From: Coenobita brevimanus
Taxonomy: Eukaryota > Arthropoda > Malacostraca > Decapoda > Coenobitidae
Length of the DNA stretch: 64,000 bases
Assembly: GCA_032717465.1 (NCBI GenBank)
Contig: CM064669.1
Location: 42,787,853 to 42,851,852, forward strand
Reading direction: 5' to 3'
This document shows positions 56,901 through 64,000 of this stretch, in pieces. Both the position numbers and the translations under genes were made by a program. Under the pieces are notes generated by a model, which was given only the letters and a program-made list of their open reading frames with translations, was not told where the DNA came from and did not search any database. The stretch's first letter is position 1; each line of letters opens with the position of its first letter.

Positions 56901-58542
56901 GAGCTGGACACACTTGACTTCCACCAATATCATTTCCAAGTAAGAAAGTTACACCTGACATTGGGAGTGTCTCAACCAACCCAACAATAACAGAACCATT
57001 AACAAAACCAGACTCTAAATTCACTCTGCACAGAGGAACAGAGAAGTAATTATTCCCTACACCTTGTAAGATTACAGTTTCATCAGAGGAATTAACATTA
57101 GAGCCTAGAACACTGGTCAGCATAAGGGATTGGCAAGCACCTGTATCACGATATATTTTAACTGATTTCCTGTCATTACTGTCCAGAGGACTGACAAAAC
57201 CATCAGACAGGAAATTAGCACATGAACTCTTGAGAGTGTCACCCACGTTACTGCTCAAAAGAGGAGCTCCATCATGAGAATTTAAGTTACCCCTCAAAGC
57301 AGGTTCAGTTAACTCAGTTAAAGAATTCTGGGAACTCTCAAGAGTGGACACTAGACCAATTGACTGAATATTTAAAGACTCCTTTTTGTTCACATCACGC
57401 TGTCTCCTGAAACATCTCTCCGTAGTATGACCAAGCTTACTACAATAAGTACATTTACTTTTCTGAAATCTAGAGGTGAAGCTGGTATTTACTTCCTGAG
57501 AAACATCATCCTTATTCTCTTTCCTGTTACCTGTACTCTGAGTAGAGGCAACGTACTTACTCTCAGCTTTTCCTTTTTCTTTAGAATATCTCTTGTGAGT
57601 GAGAACATACTCATCAGCTAAAACTGCAGCATCAGACAAATTATCTATTCTTCTCTCATCAAGATATAGGCTTACATCTTTATAAATACACCTTTTGAAG
57701 TCCTCCAGCAAAATCATCTGCTTAAATTTGTCAAAATCAGAATCCACATTCTTAGAATTTAACCACTGCTCTAACAAATCTTCTTTGATTTTTGCATACT
57801 CAACATGGGATTGCTTATCTTGCTTGTAAGTTGTCCTAAATTTTACTCTATAGGCTTCAGGAACAAGCTCATAGGCCTTAAGAATCAAGCTCTTAACTAC
57901 ATCATAATTATCAGACTGATCCTGATGCAAAGATGCATAAGTTACTTGAGCTTTACCGGTGAGAACAGTTTGAAGGAGTACTGGCCAATACTCCTTAGGC
58001 CAATTAAAACCTGTAGCTACCCTCTCAAACAACTGAAAATACTTTGTTAAATCAAATTCATTAAAAGGAGGGACAAGTTTAACATTTTTAGCCACATCAA
58101 AATCATCAGAGCTAGATGATCCAGTTCCACCTTGTTTCATGCGATACTCATGGTCTGCCTGAATCCTAGCAAGTTCAACTTGTGCCTGTATCTGTGCCTC
58201 CTGAATCCGAGCCTGAGATTCCGCCTCCTTAGTATTTGCCTGAAATTCAGCTTCTTTAGCACGAGCCTCCTGCAGAGCTAGCTGTAACTTAGCTAATTCA
58301 ATCTGCGTTTGCTCATTTGGAGGAGTTACATTAAACAAGCTTTTATTAATCATGCCAACAATTTGATCTTTAGAATGATGAGAGTGAACTGCAATTCCCA
58401 ATTGTTGAGCAACAAGCTTAAGTTCATTCTTTGTTCTGTTTTCTATATCACACACTGTTTGCACATTTGACAAAAAATCTTTGGCTTCATCAAGTGTAGT
58501 AATAGTAGACATAATTAATAAGAAACAGTCACAAAATATCAA
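53923..58542 (-). CDS. Gag-Pol polyprotein with integrase before RT (Gmr1-like)
   Basis: 1,539 residues in a single frame. The likely functional start is the second ATG (58510-58512, MSTITTLDEAKDF); an upstream ATG at 58542 adds ten residues. Order by residue: helical/charged N-terminus and coiled region rich in Gln/Ala/Glu (80-135), capsid-like part, CCHC zinc knuckle CTYCSKLGHTTERC (~364), protease DTGACQSLM (~464), integrase zinc site H-x4-H/CKSCHTC (~692-730), DDE residues in VLVDIVGP (~762), QSDRGSNF (~822) and GALERYH (~859, 35-residue spacing), GPY/F-like SGPYFVEKK (~995), RT with LCIDYRRVN (~1177) and YIDDVLIFS (~1272), RNase H AVDASDTGAGA (~1420) to TDHNPLKF (~1490). All catalytic motifs look intact. 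Integrase upstream of RT is the Ty1/copia-like order, known in Ty3/gypsy only from the Gmr1 lineage. No separate gag stop is present. Confidence 0.96.
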   Translation of the reverse strand: MIFCDCFLLIMSTITTLDEAKDFLSNVQTVCDIENRTKNELKLVAQQLGIAVHSHHSKDQIVGMINKSLFNVTPPNEQTQIELAKLQLALQEARAKEAEFQANTKEAESQARIQEAQIQAQVELARIQADHEYRMKQGGTGSSSSDDFDVAKNVKLVPPFNEFDLTKYFQLFERVATGFNWPKEYWPVLLQTVLTGKAQVTYASLHQDQSDNYDVVKSLILKAYELVPEAYRVKFRTTYKQDKQSHVEYAKIKEDLLEQWLNSKNVDSDFDKFKQMILLEDFKRCIYKDVSLYLDERRIDNLSDAAVLADEYVLTHKRYSKEKGKAESKYVASTQSTGNRKENKDDVSQEVNTSFTSRFQKSKCTYCSKLGHTTERCFRRQRDVNKKESLNIQSIGLVSTLESSQNSLTELTEPALRGNLNSHDGAPLLSSNVGDTLKSSCANFLSDGFVSPLDSNDRKSVKIYRDTGACQSLMLTSVLGSNVNSSDETVILQGVGNNYFSVPLCRVNLESGFVNGSVIVGLVETLPMSGVTFLLGNDIGGSQVCPAPQLSSEPVAASQDCDVPDVFPACAVTRAKSKVTGDLEDNDDDDVILADTFLANLDHSPDEAVPRSVDNLSRQELVELQVADPELKGLANSAYSEEESAGASTCYYVKSGVLMRKWRPPTATADCEWEVVHQVVIPRVCRQDIIRVAHDSSLAGHLGVRKTVARILKHFYWPGIFRDVSWYCKSCHTCQVVGKCNQTEKVAPLVPIPPFEAPFTRVLVDIVGPLPKTSSGFSYVLTMIDMATRYPEAIPLRNISAKNVVKEMLGFFTKFGLPREVQSDRGSNFMSNVFKQSLKELGITQITSSAYHPQTQGALERYHQTLKSMLKKYCLEHQKDWNKGLPFVVFAARESPNESLGFSPFELLFGHEVRGPLKLLKECWLSEEDDVNLLEYVMKFKERLSTALQLARENLGAAQEKMKTWYDKKSRLRHFQPGDQVLILLPVHGQPLQAKFSGPYFVEKKLSDVNYVIATPDRRKSKQLCHINMLKLYHRRDENNPVCTVAVPPESTSEVLPCSMSLSDSLGKNPDIMNDLQTKLSHLPPKERQEFSALLQEYPQVFRATPGRTTVLMHDVDVGDAKPIKLPPYRVNPVKVPLIQKELGYLLDHKMIEPCQSEWSSPVTLVPKPGGSHRLCIDYRRVNQITKTDTYPLPRVEDCIDKIGKARYISKFDLLKGYWQVPMTERAREISCFVTLGKAFACSVMPYGMKNAPATFQKLMNVVTEGLAGCVVYIDDVLIFSDNWKDHLCHVSKFLDRLVQANLVANLSKCEFGQAKVQYLGYVIGDGHVAPPGAKVQVISDLPSPKSRKELQRFLGMVGYYRRFVLNFSILVSPLTDQLKKGVEFVWTDNCESSFNKLKAILLSQPVLATPNFAKPFKMAVDASDTGAGAVLLQEDDQGIEHPVSYYSKKFTPPQKNYSTIEKELLALILGLQHFSFYLCSGFDPIVIYTDHNPLKFLSKFKDKNQRLTRWSLLLQEYSLDIQHVKGKENVIADCLSRL

Positions 58543-58574
58543 GCAATATCCTTATGATAATATCCTGAATATCC

Positions 58575-58596
58575 TGATATGAGGTCGCCAAATTTA
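58575..58596 (-). promoter_or_regulatory. Primer-binding site region, inner element
   Basis: On the minus strand, just inside the 5' LTR, TAAATTTGGCGACCTCA contains TGGCGACC, which starts with TGG as expected for a tRNA 3'-end complement. The tRNA is not assigned. Confidence 0.6.
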
Positions 58597-59388
58597 TGTT
58601 ACGGAACAGAGAAAGATAATGTACACTTTAAGTGAGAATACGAAGAGTCACTACTGTCCCGTAAAGTTCCAGGTTCAAAACAAAAGAGTTAGGTAAAATT
58701 ACAAGTTAAAGTTTAATGCTCAAACTAACAACAAAACATTCAGGACTCATAAAGATAATGTAATGGCAAATAAACAGGTTAAATATATGGTTAACTGCAA
58801 TAGCCTCTATTAACACGAAATTAGCAAGAGTAAATTTTTATCTAAGTCAGCCCTGATAAAATGAGATACCAGATAATACTCAGTGAATGCCAGATAAATA
58901 ATTACAGATACAAACTATTATCAAAAATGACTGACATAAAGAACCCCACACGAATCACAAAAACTTCACTAGGCCTACAAATTAAACTTATGCTATACAG
59001 TACAAGAAAAAATACAACAACAGTTATACTCAAATTACACACAGCTGCTAGATGGTTGGAGACTTCTTGAGCACTCACAATAATAATATCTGTACAGGGG
59101 AGGACAGAGATGTGAACAAAATGAGGAGCAGATCTAAGTGGCAATGATGCAGAGACTGAGCTCATTATATAGGGGCCAGCAGAGCCCGACACAACTTGTA
59201 ATAAGGACGCGCAAATGAAGCGATGGGGACAAACGGTCGACAATCCCGCACCGAATAACAGAAAGGACGACTTACTCTACTATAACGGTAGAAGGGGGGG
59301 ACTGAGGCAGAACACGCTCGTGATCAAACATGCAGCAACTGTGCGTTAAAATTACACAAAGGATGATGAAATCATAGGCTATGTAACA
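58597..59388 (-). repeat. 5' LTR of inner element
   Basis: 792 bp; differs from the 3' LTR by homopolymer indels and one visible C/T change (CCGCACCGAAT against CCGCACTGAAT). It should carry the promoter. Confidence 0.96.
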
Positions 59389-61274
59389 GTACATACAACA
59401 ATATTTGACATATAATAGAACAGAGATACAATATTACACTCGTTTACATAGCCTGATCCAATATACATTAATACATGGCACAGGGCAGTCGTGGATATGT
59501 TTTACTGCTACTTAGATGAGATATCACTTCACTGTGGTTGTCAGTTTGGATTAATTATCGTGTCACTGGTGGATAATAATAAATGGGGGAGTCTCACTTT
59601 GGTTCACTGTGATCGGGAGTCTGTGGCGGAGATATTACTATAATGGAGGTAGGGTGCGTATGGCGACATCCGACACTGTCACCAAGTCGCGGGGGAACAC
59701 TTCACTTACCTTTCGGCTCACTCACGCACCTACCTCTAGTTCCACAGAAAACTCCCCGTTTTCTTCCTATAGAGGGGGACTGAACTGTTTAACGCTTGCA
59801 CACGAATTTCTATGATACCATTGTTTAATATATCTTTTATTAGACACTGCCACTGTGCATTGGATCACTGTCACTGTATTCGGGGTCACTGTCACTGTCA
59901 CTGTTTTACCCTTGTTTCTTGGGTGGTTAAGTCACTGGTACTTACTGTCAGGGAGGCTCCCTTGTTTGGGGCCTCGACCTGAGGGGCGGCTCCTTCCTAG
60001 GGCCGTGCTGGTGGGGTGCTGGGAGGCCCTGTGGACTGGGGGCCTCGACCTGATCGGGGGCCCTCGGGGCTAGGGCCGAACAGTCGGAGGATTCGGGCCT
60101 GCTTCCTCTGCTTCCGGGGAGTGAGGGAGCCTGGGTCTCCATCGTCGTGGACTGCGGTGGAAGGTCTGGGCGTCCTGGGACTGCGGGTGCTCGGGGGAGA
60201 GGCGCCGTCAGGGCTGGGCTGCGGCAGCGTCTCCTGTAGGGCTCTGACAGGGTTAAGGAACGCCCGGGTGTGGGCGGTAAACCCGCTATCGGGCCTTGCC
60301 ACCACTCTAACGCCTCCTCTTGGCCAAGAAGCCTGGATGGCGACAAAGGGCTCCCCGAAGGGAAAGAGGCTACAGGGAGACTCACGCTCTTCGTGGTTCC
60401 CTGAGTGTGTTCATAGGGCTGAGTTGGGGCTCTACTTCCCCTAGTGTGGACTTTGGCTGGAGCCGTGAACTTGCCCGGCGTGCGAGGGACACCTATAGGG
60501 TGATCGAGGTCGCCCTTTCACCGAGGCAAGAGGCCGTCGACGTGGTGTTCCTCCCGCAGTAGGAGACAAGCCGGAGTGAGGGGCTCAAGAGCCGCACTCT
60601 CTCCAATACGGACAGATCCTACCATCAGGGAATTCTCCACCCTGGTACGTGCCCCAGCCGGAGCCGAGTGTCTGCCCATACGGGAAACGACTAACGGAGA
60701 AACGGGATCACCCGTCTGCTCCGGCGAGAGGCCGGCCCCGAGTCGCCGCTTCCGTAATTGGGTAGCGCTACACGTACGGTAGCAGGGTCTCTCTACCCTG
60801 GACCGTATTCTGGCCGTAGCCAAAGTACAACTGGAGAGGGATGCACACAGGCAACTCTCTCTCCTCAGCGTGTTAAGGCCGAAGACTGGGGTCACCTTCC
60901 CCTTTACACACTCTGTCAGGCCGTAGCCTGTGTCTATTTCTCTCTTATGGCCGTAGCCTTGGGCCTCTTCCTGCCCTAGAGGGTGTAACAAGACCGTCAA
61001 GACGGTGTTACCTGGGACTGACCTCTTTTCAGTCCTACCCCTGGTTTGACGGTCACTACCCCGCCTGCACAGTAGTTCAGTTTGCCTGAACGCCTGAGGT
61101 TGGGGCACTTGCGGGGAATAGGGGCTCAGGGTCGGGATGCCCCGATGACCCTCTTGCCCGAGGTCACTAACCTCACCGGTGTGTCCTCCTGGGGTGGTGG
61201 TGGGGTGGCGGCTCGGCGGTGGTGTGGGGGGTGGTGAGGTGGGAGGTCCTGTGGCGGGCACGGCGGGCATTTTA
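59389..61274 (-). repeat. 5' LTR of outer element, outer fragment
   Basis: Continues from GTACATACAACAATATTTGA exactly as the uninterrupted LTR does at 45654 on, to GCGGGCATTTTA at 61274. A minus-strand frame of 256 codons (60518-61288) stays open in both LTR copies; see findings. Confidence 0.93.
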
Positions 61275-61279
61275 GGAGT

Positions 61280-61540
61280 TATGGCCAAAATATATATATA
61301 TATATATATATATACCTATTACATTTTTTGGGCCTACAGCCTAGGCCTTGGCCCAATTTGGCCCAAAATTTCATCAGGTGATCAGACAGTCATAGCCCAT
61401 TATCCCTGTAATTTTAGTTAAAATCGCACCAGTAGTTTTTGCGTAAAGCTGTTAACAGACAGACAGACAGACAAACAGCCAAACCGAGTGAAAACAATAC
61501 CGGTCCCCGAGCCCATCAGGGACGGGAACGGTAATAAAGG
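61280..61540 (+). mobile_element. Right half of hairpin-ended element
   Basis: TTATGGCCAAAA, (AT)n, GGCCTACAGCCTAGGCC, ATTTCATCAGGTGATCAGAC, a GACAGACAGACA run, then the hairpin ACCGGTCCC...GGGACGGGAACGGT and GGTAATA. Same class as 14690-14828. Its left half is at 45410-45481. Confidence 0.6.
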
Positions 61541-62280
61541 AGAAAAGAAAACAAAAGCACATGGTACAGTACCTCTTCTGACCTAAATGAAGGATGGAAT
61601 TTTCTTCTTTCATCACAAGTTAACCCCTTCAAGCACCGTAAGTTTTCTGTAAGTGTGTGTGACATGACCAGAGAAAATTCCATGAGAGAAGGCACAGAGG
61701 AAAACATTCCCAAGTATTTAATTTGCCCCAGAAATTGGCTATAATGGTATAAACTGTATACCATCATCTTCCCTGATGTTTATACAATACGATAAGCTAA
61801 TAAACACAAAAATTGATGAGGAAAGTATTGTGAAAGTATCGAAATGAGGTGAGAATACTGTTGTTTAACAATGAAAATAACTGCCCTACACTGTAGCACA
61901 AAACTTTGCCTGCATGATGCAAGAGCTAAGTATATGTCTAGATGCAGAATTTCACAAGCTTTCACGTGGTATTGGTGGGATTCTGATGCGGGCAATAGTT
62001 TTCGAGTAAATCGCCAAAAATCGCGCGCGGGCCCCCTTCCCCCTGAACTATAAACTGAGAGAATGTCGACTATTTGAGTGTTGGCCTGGAAATAGACACC
62101 CTCCCCTAGAGCCGCACCAAATATTGACGCAATTCATGCTAAAACATAAGTTTTGGTGAATATTTTTGTCCAGAACTGCCTAATCGGCATCCCTTCAGAC
62201 TGCCACTGCATGTGCATCACAGTGCATCATCAGTTCCTCTGCAGACTAAAACCGTTTTAACTCATACTGAATCATGGTGC
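61541..62280. other. Unassigned spacer
   Basis: Nothing recognised. Confidence 0.5.
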
Positions 62281-62499
62281 ACGAAAGGGTATGGACCTCT
62301 CTCTCTCTCTCCTTTCTACCCTGTCCTCCTTAGTTTCCTTTCCATTCTGCAGTGCGTTTGTCTCTCAACTCCTCATTTTCCTTTTTTTTTTGGGGGGGAA
62401 GGACAGTTTCCTTTTAATCTCTTTTTCGAAGGTAGTATTTATATAACCTTCAGTCTCTTCCTACCCTCTACTTAATTTGAATCTATCCTGAAGCTGCTT

Positions 62500-62830
62500 C
62501 TGTTTCGGGAGTAGTGTTTTGTGTTTCCTTCCCTCTCTTCTTGTCCACAACCCTTTTCTCTTCTCCCCGCACCTTGTTATTCTATTTATCCCCCTTGTTC
62601 CTGTACACCATTTTTCACTCCTCCCCCTCGCCTTGTACTTCACCTCTTCCTCTCTTGCCCCTCTTCTCCCCACTTTCCATTAATCTCTACTTCCTTCTTT
62701 GAATGGTGTTCCTACTGTCTCTTTTGAACGTTCGTTCTTTTTCCACTCCGAGCGGCTTGTCATTCACATCTTTCCTCTTTCAGTTTGCTATTTGCACAAT
62801 TTGCCATGACTCAACCTGTACCTCAGTTTT
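62500..62830 (+). repeat. Partial third copy (C) of the duplicated CT-rich tail
   Basis: GGGAGTAGTGTTTTGTGTTTCC, CTTGTTCCTGTACACCATTT, CATTAATCTCTACTT and GTGTTCCTACTGTCTCTT match 5370-5590 and 37855-38070 in order. Confidence 0.75.
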
Positions 62831-62979
62831 TCCTTCAAATCATAGCTTCCTTTCAGAGAAGGTGGCAAGAGGAGAAGGAGAGAGGAGGGTAGGAGTGGAG
62901 GGATGGGATGAAAAGGAATGGGGGTGGGAAGATGAGGTTAGAGTTGGGTTGGTGAAGGAGAAATAGTTGAAGTATGAAT

Positions 62980-63291
<312 letters not shown>

Positions 63292-63449
63292 CCGTATACT
63301 TTGGAAGGGACAAGAGAGAAGTAAAATAGCATAATTTTGAAAATCTTAATAAACTGCCGAAAGAAAAACTATCGATTTTTTTTTTTTAAATCTCCAAGCA
63401 ATTTTCTTTCGCTTGGGAAATCTTTGACCAGGACAGCCAAGCACAGCTT

Positions 63450-63545
63450 TCATTAACCTCTTCCTTTATAGAGATTTCTTCCAAGCTTAACAAAATCGTC
63501 CTGTAACGGCATGAACACAATGAAAATGATTTCCTCGAACTGAAA
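63450..63545. mobile_element. TTAACCTCTTC MITE-like unit
   Basis: TTAACCTCTTCCTTTATAG with the core AACAAAATCGTCCTGTAACG at 63489 and an eroded right end (GAACTGAAAGG). Confidence 0.5.
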
Positions 63546-63609
63546 GGACCATGTTCTACCAATGAAGGTTAGTGACATCACCGTGAACTAAATAACACAC
63601 AGGTCAGTC

Positions 63610-63610
<1 letters not shown>

Positions 63611-63648
<38 letters not shown>

Positions 63649-63649
63649 C

Positions 63650-63691
<42 letters not shown>
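63611..63691. repeat. (GT)n-(GA)n compound microsatellite
   Basis: GT to about 63648, ACAGG, then GA to 63691, followed by a G run. The same order of motifs as at 130-303. Confidence 0.96.
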
Positions 63692-63694
<3 letters not shown>

Positions 63695-64000
63695 GGGGGG
63701 GGGGCTGATCTTTCTGTCACTAACAAAAGGTGTCAGTGTTTCACGTGGGTGTATATACTGCATGTCTGTCACGTTAACACTGCCAGCGTCACATTACAGA
63801 ACCTGCCGATAAAACTGTATTACGTGCACGTCTTCCTGTTGCCTCCCTCTTTCATCATGACATGTCCTTTGATCTTATCCTGCCCCGGCTCCCTCTCCAC
63901 TTCCTCTCTTTCTCCTTCCTTTATTTCTTGACATTTACATTCTTCACTTTTCCTTACTTCTCTGCTAGCTTTTATTCGATTATATGACTTTCCTTACTTC
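63692..64000. other. Unassigned spacer
   Basis: CT-rich toward the window end. Nothing recognised. Confidence 0.5.

Larger units (their letters stand above)
53071..59388 (-). mobile_element. Inner Gmr1-like Ty3/gypsy retrotransposon (intact)
   Basis: A 6.3-kb element with 0.79-kb LTRs, a 4-bp target duplication GTAC (53067-53070 and 59389-59392), a primer-binding site, a polypurine tract and one uninterrupted Gag-Pol frame. The two LTRs show about one substitution and three or four single-base indels, so insertion is very recent. Domain order is Gag-protease-integrase-RT-RNase H. A solo LTR of the same family is at 17276-18057. Confidence 0.95.
45482..61274 (-). mobile_element. Outer Ty3/gypsy LTR retrotransposon (interrupted)
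   Basis: A complete LTR element is bounded by a 5-bp target duplication GGAGT (45477-45481 and 61275-61279). LTRs are about 2.05 kb. The internal region 47543-52905 holds gag and pol frames on the minus strand. The 5' LTR is interrupted at 53071-59388 by a second LTR element. LTR copies differ at a few percent of positions by eye plus an 18-bp tandem length difference, so it is older than its passenger. Domain order is protease-RT-RNase H-integrase, the usual Ty3/gypsy layout. Confidence 0.92.

Overview
This is eukaryotic genomic DNA, most likely from an arthropod. A decapod crustacean is my best guess, because of the very dense and long dinucleotide microsatellites, the mix of Ty3/gypsy elements, non-LTR elements and many TTAA-flanked short elements, and the style of the degraded LINE reverse transcriptases. 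I found no host protein-coding gene, no rRNA or tRNA gene that I would call functional, no operon structure and no CRISPR array. Almost everything I can support is mobile DNA or simple or tandem repeat. The species assignment is an inference.

Region by region. 1-5.7 kb: purine-rich and GGT-rich minisatellites followed by copy A of a segmental duplication (2375-5715). 5.7-16 kb: a chain of SINE-like units (7.2-7.5, 10.6-10.8, 12.1-12.3 kb), a decayed LINE (7.7-9.2 kb), an 87-bp tandem repeat, a TTAA-flanked piggyBac-like remnant (10938-11703), and a tandem array carrying nuclear-receptor-like TGACCT/AGGTCA sites (14.09-14.68 kb). 16.4-18.6 kb: a hAT-like element with an exact 8-bp target duplication, split by (TA)n and a solo LTR. 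19-30.3 kb: degenerate minisatellites, a decayed LINE (22.2-23.1 kb), inverted repeat pairs, and a 1.15-kb TTAA-flanked element (29079-30231). 30.9-38.2 kb: copy B of the segmental duplication, whose minisatellite is interrupted by a 3.7-kb Jockey/I-like LINE (31274-34981, minus strand), itself interrupted by a SINE. 38-45 kb: small TTAA/MITE-like elements, a foldback element and CT-rich DNA.

The main structure is 45477-61279, a nested pair of Ty3/gypsy retrotransposons, both on the minus strand. The outer element (LTRs of about 2 kb, 5-bp target duplication GGAGT) has separate gag and pol frames; pol carries one in-frame stop. Its 5' LTR was hit by a second, younger element (53071-59388, 4-bp target duplication GTAC) with nearly identical 0.79-kb LTRs and one intact 1,539-codon Gag-Pol frame. 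In that frame the integrase lies upstream of reverse transcriptase/RNase H, the unusual Gmr1-type order. The uninterrupted insertion site can be read in the outer element's other LTR, and a solo LTR of the younger family lies at 17276-18057. The last 3 kb holds a partial third copy of the duplicated unit and large compound microsatellites.

How parts act together: the only plausibly functional coding unit is the inner retrotransposon. Its LTRs, primer-binding site, polypurine tract, Gag, protease, integrase and RT/RNase H form a complete autonomous element by inspection. The other elements look decayed or non-autonomous.
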